64,000 nt of DNA from Babylonia areolata (taxonomy: Eukaryota > Mollusca > Gastropoda > Neogastropoda > Buccinidae), in the NCBI RefSeq assembly GCF_041734735.1, contig NC_134878.1, positions 40,422,329 to 40,486,328 on the forward strand, written 5' to 3'. Every line of letters starts with the position of its first letter. Position 1 is the first letter of the stretch. Under the pieces are notes generated by a model. That model was not told the DNA's origin. It did not search any database and worked only from the letters and a program-made list of their open reading frames with translations. The position numbers were made by a program, and so were the translations under genes. Positions 1 through 11,699 of this stretch are shown piece by piece.

Positions 1-492
1 TTCGTTGTTGTTGCTGCTGCGGTTGCTGTTCAACTCCCAGCCCCAATTTCTACTTATCTCTACTTATTCAGTTTGTGCCCACAGCATCGCGCACGCCATG
101 TCAATAAAGGTCATCCTCTGTGACAGACGACGATAAACAAAATTAATGAAGAATCGAAGCCCTACAAAGCTCCTTTCTCGGTGTGCCACGGCAGTTTTGC
201 GATCAGCTGATTAATTCAACTGAGCTTTTCGGCAGATGAATTTTCATTGATAATGAAGTTTCATATGACGCAAAGCTCAACTTGATGAAAAGACTGTCGT
301 ACACTTACAGAGCCGCATTGCGTCAAATGAAGTCTCTGTTTCTCTTCTGCATCCTCCGTCTGCCGGCCATTGACAGAAGCATGGTACCCTTGCTCCAGTT
401 AACATAACTCACTGACAATTCCGACGACCCAAATAACCGTCGCTCTGGCGAGAGATCGAGATTAACCTACCTTGCGTACAAAAACAGATAAA
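1..492. other. Unrecognised non-coding sequence
   Basis: No convincing coding region, repeat boundary or RNA gene is visible here. Base composition is mixed and open frames are short. Confidence 0.5.
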
Positions 493-1804
<1,312 letters not shown>

Positions 1805-1815
1805 ACATTGTACGT

Positions 1816-1859
1816 TCTTCAATCACCGATATGTGTGACGGGACATTAAACAAAAAAAA
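1816..1859 (+). mobile_element. Severely truncated retroposon tail (about 44 bp) with target duplication
   Basis: An insert of about 44 bp, ending in GTGACGGGACATTAAAC plus an A-run, is bracketed by the same 11 bases, ACATTGTACGT, at 1805-1815 and 1860-1870. Direct flanking repeats plus an A-rich 3' end are the mark of target-primed retroposition. The tail resembles the 3' end of mollusc SINE/LINE families from memory, but the body is almost wholly lost, so the family is uncertain. Confidence 0.6.
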
Positions 1860-2085
1860 ACATTGTACGTATTTAGCTTTTAAAATGTCAGACATGTTCT
1901 TAAATGTTAACAGTGAAACACTGACATAAGGACAGCCAAGCCGAAAAGGAGTATACCACACTGCGGCCGACCATCAACTCCCAGGAAAAGGACAACTTGC
2001 ACTGAAAGCTTTTTTTTTCCCCCAACAGATTGCTGCATCTTATGTGACAAAGCGAGTGACGCCAACACTTCAAAAGTGTATTTTT

Positions 2086-3285
2086 CCATGGATAATAATA
2101 TAGACAATGTTGTTAATTCTGCTGATCCTCGTAACTTCGATGTCGAAGAATGTGTACTTAATAATGACTGAAATTTTAGAGAACGAGGTTTTGCTCGCTC
2201 TTCACCAGTTGAAGTCCGGTAAAGCATGTGGGCTTGAATTGTGTTTCTGCTGAAATGTTAAAAACTGGTCATGAAATTATTGTACCATTTCTGACAAAAC
2301 TATTTAATGCGCTGTTCAATAAAGGACTGTATCCAAAAGAATGAGCCAAAGCTATTACCATTCCCACTTTTAAGAAAGGTGATACTGATAATATTGATAA
2401 TTATATGGAGGGGTATCCTGGTTAAGTATCAGTTCTAACTGTTTTACAAAATATCAAAAAGGCAACTAAGGCTTTTCAAAAGTATAAAGAAATGTCATGT
2501 GCAGCCGGTATTTTTCAAAATATTTGATGTAAAGGTACAACCTTTTCTGTTGTATGCATCTGAGGTTTGGGGTATGAGTAGACTAGAGAATATAGAAGAA
2601 ATTCATTTATTAGCATGTCAGCGATTCTTGGGAGTGCCAGTTTAAAAAAAAAATAAATAAAAAAAAGCCAAACAAAATGGTTTATGGTGATCTTGGTATC
2701 CGTTATTTATAAACTCATTTTTAAATGTTATAAGGTACTGGTTTAGAATACTACAGATGAATCAAAATATGCTACCACACTTGGCTTATCAGATGTTGCT
2801 TGGGTTAGATGCAAATGGAAAACAGGGTCAGTTGGGCGTCCCTGGTTCGAGAAATCCAATTTACAACAGGTTTTGATAATGTGTGGTTACAACAAGATGT
2901 TGGTGATGTGAACAAATTTCTTATTATTTCCAAGCAAAGACTTATACACATATTCATTCTAGAATGGTCGGTTACTATTAATGATGGAGACAGATATTCC
3001 TGCAACAGATCATTTAGGAAGTTATATTTGAAAAATAAAAATACATAACAAATGCTGATGAATGTTGTTTCAGTGTGGCGTTGTCTCAGGCCACTGAGAT
3101 TTAACGTACTTCCTTTGAATAATAATGTCAATAGGTACACTGAGAATGATTTAAAACATTGTCCTTTTTGCCAAGGTGAACTAGAAAATAAATGGCATTT
3201 ATTATTCATTTGTTCTGTGCATATTGCCGGATTTACGGACAAAATTTCTTCAAGGCTGCAGCTTAAATTTGTCTCCTAGTACACT
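2086..3285 (+). pseudogene. Decayed LINE ORF2 fragment (RT N-terminal part, thumb and C-terminal zinc motif)
   Basis: Translated pieces in several + frames read as parts of a non-LTR retrotransposon reverse transcriptase. Around 2195-2400 there is a segment with KSGKACG, then AEMLKTGHEI, FNALFNKGLYPKE and IPTFKKGDTDNIDNY, as expected before and in RT motif 1. Around 2520-2640 a piece with QPFLLYASEVWG is the post-RT thumb signature. Around 2740-3240 the C-terminal region ends in KHCPFCQGELENKWHLLF, a C-x2-C-type knuckle common at the ends of mollusc LINE proteins. The catalytic RT core (the ADD box) is deleted and frames shift repeatedly, so the copy is dead. The clade cannot be fixed from this; a CR1/L2- or Nimb-like mollusc family is plausible. 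Neither end of the element was defined. Confidence 0.7.
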
Positions 3286-3535
3286 TCTTCGATCAAACAA
3301 CGAGCAGATAAATTGTCAAGTATCAAAATTTATTTTCCATGCGATCAAAAGAAGAAACCATCAGTCTGCTCAGACATGATTAAGTAAAATGTCAGGTCCA
3401 TGAACAGCATGATATTGTGTGACAATGCTATTCAATTATTATATAACCCCTTCCCGCGCCTATTCCCAAGTCCCCTGGTATTGAATTGTGGTCCATGGCC
3501 TTATTTCATTATCAAAACATTTTCGTTCGCCGTTT

Positions 3536-3557
3536 GTTCTCTCTCTCTCTCTCTCTG

Positions 3558-3633
<76 letters not shown>
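3536..3633. repeat. Compound (CT)n / (CTGTCT)n / (GT)n microsatellite
   Basis: Runs of CT, then TCTGTC units, then CT again and finally GT are seen in direct succession. Confidence 0.95.
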
Positions 3634-3636
<3 letters not shown>

Positions 3637-5169
3637 CCATGCTTGTCAGTAGTCTCAGGATCTGTACACCGATACGACCTCTGGTACCCGTGTAACATGG
3701 ATGGCAGCATGCGGTAAAGGTAGAGAGCCAAGACACTTTATATTACTGACTCTGTAGCTGTAGCAGAAAGATGGAATGCAGATGTAGTACAGCCAGACAG
3801 CCTCTTGTGCCAGTGGCTCACGGTGACAGCTTATCATGCTCTGCTCTGCTAGAGGAATGAGAGTGGAGCACTGAGCTGAATATAATATGACTATTGAGCT
3901 TGATGGAGTGGAGGAATAGGTTACTGTTGGGTTGTATTCCAGAGAAGTAGATGGGTTGTGGTGTTGGCAGAGGACGAACTCCCACCAAACACACAGAACA
4001 GCAGGGAAGAGGGAGCACAGACACTGAAAAGTGGAAAAGGGTCTGCACAGAAGTGTGTGATAGGGAGGGGGTGCACTGTCACATCTCATGACAAATAAGA
4101 TATGAGTGCTCAACCCCCTCGTTCACCCACCCCATCTAGCTAGAGAGCAGTGTGGATTGTGCTGTTTGCACGAGATACTCAGTCTGTCTCGGTCTCAGTT
4201 CAGGCTGTCACTGAACTGAGATCAGCCTCTTCCTTGTTAACAAATGACAAGATTCTGGGCTTTTCGCCTGCGACTGTCATAAGAGGCAGCCGTGCCAGTC
4301 TTTGGCTCTCTTCAGGGCTGTTTGCCCGTCTTGACGCTTGTAGTGGGGATCAGTTTCCTCCGAGTGGTCGTGGTCTCTGTGTTCTCTGTGTGAACTTCCA
4401 GCCTTGGGTAGTGGTACCTCTCTGGAAGGTAAGAGGAGACTGTAAAGACAGTCCTAACCTGTGTTCTGTCTGTTCGTCTTGCGTTCATGTCTATGTATGA
4501 GAAAGAGAGAGAGAGGAGGGAGTGAATGTTTAAGTAAATATATTTTGCGATTTTATGTGCATTTGTAGGATGCGTATGCATTTTAGACATAAATTTTATA
4601 AGAATGTGATAAAATAGTTACGTGTGTTGAAAGGGTTCAACTGTAAAATCTAGATTTAAGTTTTTCCTTGTGAACCCCTTCAGTTGTTAGTTCTATTAAT
4701 GTGTGTGTATGTGTGTCACTGTATTATATATGATACATAAGCTAGAATATTCCAAACTACCCCCTTATCCTTTTCCGTTACAGTCCTTGCTCTTGGGTGT
4801 GGTTGTTGTCAGCCTTTTAAACTTCCGAAATAGTGCAGCTGAGTAAAATTGGAACTATTCTGTAGCCCATGTGTTGATCAGGGAGGGGTTAAACTGAAAT
4901 TTTGTAAGATTTGTTTTCTTTACGAATTCTGGGCCAGGTACATTTAGGTTGTTTAATTGGTTTGTCCAAGAGTGAATCCTAACAGTGGATAATAGGCTAT
5001 ATACAGTGTTTTCAGTGTTCCCACTTTCGTGCTCATCCACTGACTTCCCTACCCTTCCACTGACCCTCCACTGTCTCCCCGGGAACCCCTCTGCCTGCCT
5101 TTGGCTTCCTTAGTCCAGGCCTCCGTTGGCTGCTGCCGCCTGCCGCTGGCTGCCGTCGCCAGCGTTCTC
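3634..5169. other. Unrecognised non-coding sequence
   Basis: Short open frames only; none resembles a known protein. No TIRs, target duplications or RNA genes were noticed. A short GT/AT-rich patch lies near 4700-4735. Confidence 0.45.
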
Positions 5170-5398
5170 TGGCCTGACGCCTCAGCCGTCTGGGTGTTCG
5201 TCTCTTCGTCTTCGTCGTCACTGCTCTTCGTCTTCGTCGTCACTGTTCGTGTTCGTCGTCGCTGTTCTTCGTCTTCGTCGTCGCTGTTCTTCGTCGTCGT
5301 CACTCACTGTTCGTCTTAGTCGTCACTGTTCGTCTTCGTCGTCACTGTTCCTCGTCGTCGTCACTTACTGTTCGTCGTCGTCGTCACTACATCATTAA
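5170..5398. repeat. GTC/TTC triplet-rich minisatellite
   Basis: Irregular units of about 20-30 bp built from CGTCTTCGTCGTC and CACTGTT blocks repeat across the interval. On the minus strand this reads as acidic Asp/Glu and Thr/Arg runs, which come from the repeat itself. Confidence 0.85.
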
Positions 5399-5802
5399 CG
5401 TTGTGCTCGTTTCCTTATCTTAAAGCTCTGTTTTTTTGTGTGTGGGTTTTTTTTCTGTGTGTGTGTGTGTTATTATTTATCCATTCTGTTATTTAAGTGT
5501 TGTTGCAGCTGGGGTTGTGGTTATTGTTTGTGGGCAAGCTAGGTGTGTCATTAAACAAATGTATGTGAACCCTGAATTGTTGTAGTCTGTGTTTGTGTTG
5601 TCTGGGTGTTAGTGCTGGGCTGGGTGGGGGCTTCTAGTCCGCTCTCTTATAGAGCGTGACATGCACAGTGTTTGGAGGGGAGGATTTAATTGCAGGCAGG
5701 ATGTGCTGCTGTTCACAGACCTACCTCAAGGATGACTCACACAGCACGAGCTGTGCTGGTTATTTGAAATGATTCTCTCAGTCTGTGGTGGTGGTGGTGG
5801 AT
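5399..5802. other. Unrecognised non-coding sequence
   Basis: No gene or mobile element was recognised; T-rich and GT-rich patches are present near 5430-5470. Confidence 0.4.
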
Positions 5803-5812
5803 GTGTGTGTCA

Positions 5813-5876
<64 letters not shown>
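5803..5876. repeat. (GT)n(GA)n compound microsatellite
   Basis: A GT run passes directly into a GA run of about 40 bp. Confidence 0.95.
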
Positions 5877-5878
<2 letters not shown>

Positions 5879-6251
5879 AAGTAAAACCAACAATAATGAT
5901 ACACACCATAGTTTGCGAGGTTGCACGCTTTTCTCTTGTGAAACGCTTAAGTCCTGTTGAAGAACAAGATTTTTATGCCTCTTACTTTGTTTTTGCTGGT
6001 AAATACAGACATGAGGACAGAACCACTTCATAGAACCTAAAAAATGGTCTGTATGAATAGCCTTTGACCACATGTGCCTCGTTTCAATTTGCTTCCGTCC
6101 ACGCACTGTCGTGGGATTTGTGACATATCCATTCCTGGCAGGGCAGTTGTGCATCAAGATAGGCCTACAGGGTGACAAGAAAATGAATCGCATAAATACA
6201 TATGCTTTGCACACATACGTATGCGCATGAAGAAAATACTCGCACATACTG

Positions 6252-6252
<1 letters not shown>
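5877..6252. other. Unrecognised non-coding sequence
   Basis: Nothing recognisable is seen between the GA microsatellite and the CA microsatellite. Confidence 0.4.

Positions 6253-6304
<52 letters not shown>
6253..6304. repeat. (CA)n microsatellite at LINE 3' end
   Basis: About 26 CA units abut the 3' end of the minus-strand LINE that follows. In LINE orientation the terminal bases AAACTTGAAACTTG pass directly into (TG)n. Confidence 0.9.
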
Positions 6305-6305
<1 letters not shown>

Positions 6306-7996
6306 GTTTCAAGTTTTAATTATCCTTTCACTCCTATTGGAGTATGGAGGATTACTGCAAAATAATCTTTTTGTGCCCAGAACAAATATTTCCAAATACA
6401 CAATGTCACATAAAAGTTGAGAAAACACAAATGTCTTTTAACTCCAAAAGTATAACTAGGCAACATTTGCAAATCTAATCATCTTACTTACAGCTAAAAT
6501 GACTTTTTTGTGTCCTTTGAGCATATGACAAAAATTAAAAACCGATTTTGGAGACAAATATTTTTTATGAACATATCTATTTCGTAACTGATCATAATTG
6601 GGACATTCCATTATAAAAATGAAACTCATCACCAATCACAGACATGTTACAAACCTTACAAAGTCATAACTCTCGTGGTGTGCCTTTGTGTCTCCCTGTT
6701 TCTATTTCCAGCTTATGATTACTACTTCGAAATCTGATGAAGCTGATAACATAATTATCAGGCATTTGACTTATATATATTTTTCTCTACCAAATCCACT
6801 TTTGAAATTTCGATAAAACAAACATTTACTACTCGCCTCTAGAGCATGTCTCCATAGATTTTGAAAACTATCTCTCAAAGCAATGTTGACATTCTTGCAG
6901 AAAGATTCCCTCTCCAAGAAGAATTGACCATCCCAAACACAGTCATACCCTGCTTCTATTAAAATTTGTCTGATACAACTCATCCATTTGAAGAATAAAT
7001 ACCATTTCGATATAAGTCAAGTAATATCAAATATATTTTCCGAGAATATTTTTCTGTGTTTGATATCACTAAGCTGGTCCAAGATCGAACTAATCTCATT
7101 TTCACTAACACACTAATTGGATAAATACTAGTTTCTCCATAAACAATTTGGGTCATAGTGTTTCTGTTCAGTTTGAACAAGCATTTCAAAAATTTCAATT
7201 CTAATTTTTCAAGTATATCTACATTTTCATAACCCCATATTTCTGCACCATACAACAAAATAGGAACAATCATAGACTGGTACATGTCCAGAATGATAAT
7301 TATGTAAAGGTAAATCTTGATTTCTGGCTGACTGAAGTAACGAAAACATAGCTTTTTTGCCCTGTTCATAAATCATTTTTTTAGCTTTATAAAAAGTTCC
7401 GTTTCTACTAAATTCGATGCCAAGATATTTAAAAGAATCGACAACATCTAAACATGCATCACCAAACTTAAAAACAGGCTTAAGTTTGTTTGTAGAATTA
7501 AATGTCATCACTTTAGTTTTCTTTACATTGACCACTAGTTTCCATTCTAAACAATATTTGTGAAAAACATTGAGGGACTGCTGTAACCCTTCTTTCGTCT
7601 CTGAAAGTAAAATTGTGTCATCTGCATACAACAGTACAAATAATCGCAAGTAATTATCTAACTCTGAAATGTTAACATTCAATAAAAGATCAACAGATGG
7701 ACTCTTATGCTCAGTCAAATACAACTCTAAATCATTGAAATACAGAGAAAAATGCAAAGGCGAGAGATTTTCTCCTTATCGTACACCCTTACAAATGCTA
7801 AAGAAATCAGATTTTTCACCATTTAAAAACACACATGACTAATTTTATCATACATGTTCATTATGACACGCAAAATTTTACCATTTACGCCTTCATGAAC
7901 AAGTTTTTGCCATAACCCACTTCTCCAAACTGAATCAAAGGCTTTTTTAAAATCAACAAAAGCACAGTAAAGTTTCTTCTTTCTCCATCTTTGCAC

Positions 7997-8029
<33 letters not shown>

Positions 8030-8074
8030 GGAATCTGTGAAATCAAAGCCACCTGCCTTGGTGAAATTCATCAT
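6305..8074 (-). mobile_element. 5'-truncated LINE with decayed RT (CR1/L2- or Nimb-like, clade unresolved)
   Basis: Reading the minus strand from 8000 downward gives LYCAFVDFKKAFDSVWR (RT motif with the first catalytic Asp), then a short gap, then LFVLLYADDTILLSE (the YADD active site) near 7630, a SFKYLGIEF motif near 7420, and a thumb segment with MIVPILLYGAEIWGYEN near 7210-7270. The C-terminal part continues through 6771-6983 to a CKVCNM...H...C knuckle near 6650. The frame changes at least three times, so it is a dead copy. The endonuclease half is missing: the element starts abruptly at an (AG)n tract near 8000. It is related to, but not the same family as, the fragment at 2.1-3.3 kb, judging by different C-terminal zinc-knuckle spacing and sequence. 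Confidence 0.8.
7998..8031. repeat. (AG)n microsatellite at LINE 5' truncation
   Basis: An AG run interrupted by one GG sits exactly where homology to the LINE reverse transcriptase stops. Confidence 0.85.
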
Positions 8075-8404
8075 CTCTTACATCTCTAGGCTCACAGAAA
8101 CAGCTGTCTCGTCCCCTCCCTCTCCTTGCCAACACACCTTCCACTTCTCTCCAAATCCCCAATTTTTTGTCTTCCACCCACCCATCCACTGAGGCCCAGT
8201 GGACCTCAACAGTCTCATCTCCATGTGGGTGGGAGGTTTGTGATGGCAGCTTTTGTCTCACCCCATTAGCTATGTACAATAGCTTTGTATTGGAGGCTGA
8301 TGTGCTTGGCTGGGCAAACGGACCTGGCTGGGCAGACAATGGATGATCTTCACGCCCTGTAGGTTTCACTGGCTACTGGGCCATGACTGACCACAAGGAA
8401 CACA

Positions 8405-8640
8405 CTGTCACAGTACCCATGGCTTACTGGTCAGACGCCTGGGTTTGAACTCTGGCTTCTGATCCAATGTTCCCCAGTGACCAGAGTTTAAGGCTCTGCT
8501 TGGGGAAGGCAGTTAAAAGGGGCAGGAGAGGATTGGGCCCTGCCTTCCTATGCCAACCCCTATCCACAGTCAATGTGAATACATTCCCCTATGGCCATAA
8601 AAGGCTACAAGATCTTAAACCAACATGGAAAATGCATTGT
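8405..8640 (+). mobile_element. Possible tRNA-like SINE remnant
   Basis: The segment TGGCTTACTGGTCAGACGCC followed by GGGTTTGAACTC resembles the A and B boxes of a tRNA-derived SINE head seen in gastropods, but the A-to-B spacing is too short and no tail or target duplication was found. It could be chance similarity or unrelated repeat sequence. Confidence 0.3.
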
Positions 8641-10255
8641 ATCAGTGATAAGCCACACAGAGTTTAATGGGTTGCACTAAATCTGTAGAGGATTTAACCT
8701 GAAGGCTTATACTGTTATTAAGTAAACAACTATAACCCATAAAGGAACAATGCACACCGGCCAGGCAGTCAGGGAAGCTGAAGGGATAATATAGTTGTAA
8801 CTGGACCTGGTTGAGCAGGAGTGTAAATCTGCTGCTGTTTAGAGGGGGAATCTGATATTGTTATGTATTACTCGTCCACTCACTCACTCACTGACATACA
8901 CATACATGCACACTTTTTTTTTTAACCAGTACTGTGCCACCACCTTCACCGTCTCCACTAGCGTCATCATCATTATCATGATTGTCGTCAGTTGTCGTTG
9001 TCCCCCTTCTCAGTTCTCTGTTCCTTTTCTCTCCCCCAGGTTTCTCTACGATTTGTGCTGGTAAAAGACAAGAAACCAACCTCAATGACAACTAAAATGT
9101 TTTTGATAAAAATAAGGGGTACTTCCAACTCTTTCTCACACATTGTAAGAAATCGTGAGGGCGCCTTCCACGATCTCTCCGCGCAATTGAGAGGAAACGT
9201 GGGAGGGGAATGACCAAAGCGAGAGAAATCGTGGGACTGATTCTGAGAAATCGTGGACTTACATGCCCTCTTTCTTCTTGTGCTCTTTTGTTCCCTCAAA
9301 CCTCTTTTCTTATCCTTGCTTCAAACTCTGACTCTGCTCAGACCTGTATCTCCGATCTGAAGATATTGATGACTAAAAACAAGCGAAAATTAAACTGATG
9401 AGGATAAAACTGAAATCACTGATGATTATCACCCCACAAAGACTTTGCCACTCAGTCTCTCTTTCTTCCTCACTTGAGTCTCCCTCAGTGGCACCGACAT
9501 TCCTCTTTCCTCTTCCGTCCGCAATCTTGGTGTCATGCTCGACCAGTCTCTTTCCTATCAGCAGCATGTTGCAAATTTCTGCAAATTATGTTAATTTGAA
9601 ATTCGCAGAATTGCATCCATTCATCTCCTGGCTGATGATGCAACCAAAACTCTCCTATGTGTCTTTGTGCTGTCTGAACATGTAAATACAAACGTTATCA
9701 AAATCCAGTCCATAAAAACCTGACCTATATCTATTTGTTGTAATGATAAAACATCGATCATCAATAAAAATTGTATATTAAGTTTGAACTATTACGCAAA
9801 ATCCCGCGTGACAGATGTAAACAATCCGTTCCATTTGACATATTTTTCATCCTTTCAAAAGCAAGCACATATATTCTTTAATACAGTACACGTTCTTTAC
9901 TTGCAACAGGTGGTCAACACATCTCTCTTTGATAGCACATACACTCATTTTCTGGTGAAAATGTTTATTCAGCTATTTAAATGAATATCCACGTCGCATA
10001 TTAGTTTTTGGTTCCGCTTTTCTGTGTTACTTCTGTACATGTAAACGTCCCGATAAGAATATACATGTAAACAAAATTAGAACTATTTTCACTGATATAA
10101 ATCATCATTGTGGAATCATCGCGGGAAAGCATAAATCGGTTTGACAAACACCCTTCAATCGTGTGTGTTTGAACACAGATTCAGAGAGCGTGTGAAATGT
10201 ACGTATGTTATACGGAAATCTCCGATATGTTCATTCGCACCCAATGGTTGATATG
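8641..10255. other. Unrecognised non-coding sequence
   Basis: No gene was recognised. A short phrase GAGAAATCGTGG recurs with variants between about 9140 and 9260, without a clear unit structure. The rest looks like unique intergenic or intronic DNA. Confidence 0.4.
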
Positions 10256-10637
10256 TCGGGTGTCCCCCAAAAAGTGAACCGCTTTTTGACAAGTATTTTC
10301 TCAGTGATAGAGACACCGAATTCATTGAAATCTTTCACACAATAACCTTAGCGTATCATCAAGTTTGGATGTCAAAAAATCCAATATCAGAGTTGTGCAA
10401 TGTGACCTTCATCATGTTCATGCCAGCTGCCAGGTGTTGGCATCTGTCAATCAGTGTCAGTCTAAAAATAGCCTGTCTGGGTGTCAAGCCTTTTTTTTCT
10501 CTCTCTTTTTTTTTTTTTTTTTTTTTTTTTTTGTCGTGTGTATCCAAAAGCATTGTGTTTTCAATGAATTCGGTGTCTCTATCACTGAGAAAATACTTGT
10601 CAAAAAACGGTTCACTTTTTTTGGCCGAGACACCCGA
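10256..10637. mobile_element. MITE with about 80-bp terminal inverted repeats
   Basis: The left end starts TCGGGTGTCCCCCAAAAAG and the right end, read on the minus strand, starts TCGGGTGTCTCGGCC. Both then share a nearly identical block of about 65 bp, running through GTGAACCG, TTTTGACAAGTATTTTCTC and GACACCGAATTCATTGAAA. The inverted ends lie at about 10256-10335 and 10558-10637, so the whole unit is about 382 bp. There is no coding capacity; the centre holds a T-run of about 35 bp. Flanking bases are too ambiguous to call a target duplication, so the superfamily is not settled. Confidence 0.85.
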
Positions 10638-11380
10638 TATTGTTTGAAATCTAAAACTGTGTACGTTAATTTCGTTGTTGTTATGGTTTGTTTATGCATT
10701 ACTGTTTCTGACACATGGCGAGATGCAGTGATATTCGGACAGTGATATTCGGATACTGGCGTAACAGAGATTTCGAAACAAGTCAACTCATGTTGTTCGA
10801 TAAGACTGCTTTCAGTTGAAGACTTGTTGCGCGGCATCAAAAGTTCCAAACAACAAAGTTCAAAGTAGAAAATGACCCCCTTTGATTTTCTTGAATCTGG
10901 CGAACGCTGTCTGGTGAAGTTTTATCTCGAAAAGATGTATTTTATCAGTTCACGTGACAGACGAAGTGTGAGGGAAAAAATCGTTTATCCGAAACACGTC
11001 AGTCCCTATATACGAGCTTATCGTTTTGCAAAATTTTATTTAAATAGCCACGTTTTACATTACACAAGTCCTGAAAATCCAAACTACGCATTGATTGTGA
11101 ATGATTTTACATTTTGTTTTTCCGTATAATCTTACAGATTTGTTCACTGTGAGAAATCAGTTTTCTGTTGATTGATCGAATAAAAAGATACATCTAAAAG
11201 AATCCGGTGTTTTTATCACAATTATTCACAGAAAGAGGATAACTTTTGTCAAGTGAAATAAATCACACTGTTCCCATTTCATAATAAAATGAACAATAGT
11301 TCTTTAAACACTTAAGCACTGGAGAGAATTAATGTGAAAATGTAGTGCATGCAATGTTTCTGAAAAAATAAAATCATCCA
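10638..11380. other. Unrecognised non-coding sequence
   Basis: AT-rich sequence with short open frames only; an 85-codon frame at 10872-11129 matches nothing I know. Confidence 0.4.
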
Positions 11381-11645
11381 GGGTGGGGAAATTAGTTTAG
11401 GTATTTTGGGTACAATGTTACATATGTCACAAGGTTTTAGGTGATCATTAATAAAATGCATAATTTTGCGCATACTTTGTTTGATTTCATTGCATGGCCT
11501 AAGGATTGCATGATAGATTCATTATTAACATTATTATAAACCCAGTAATTCAAACATCTATGTTGGGAAAGTTAGTTTGGGTAACTTGGATTCAATGTTA
11601 CACATGTTACAACAAAGTTTTATATAATCATTAATAAAATGTATG

Positions 11646-11684
<39 letters not shown>

Positions 11685-11692
11685 CATCATCA
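11381..11692 (+). repeat. Diverged direct repeat (about 85 bp, spaced 181 bp) ending in (TTA)n
   Basis: Copies at about 11381-11467 and 11562-11648 share TTAGTTTRGGTA, CAATGTTACAYATGT and ATCATTAATAAAATG in the same order. The second copy runs into a TTA/TCA trinucleotide tract at 11649-11700. Confidence 0.75.
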
Positions 11693-11699
11693 TTATTAT

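Noticed and set aside
5049-5303. Acidic Asp/Glu-rich protein on the minus strand
   Set aside because: It follows from GTC-triplet simple repeats; no flanking exon structure.
9140-9260. Repeated GAGAAATCGTGG words as an operator-like array
   Set aside because: Copies are few, irregularly spaced and in both strengths of match; no supporting context.
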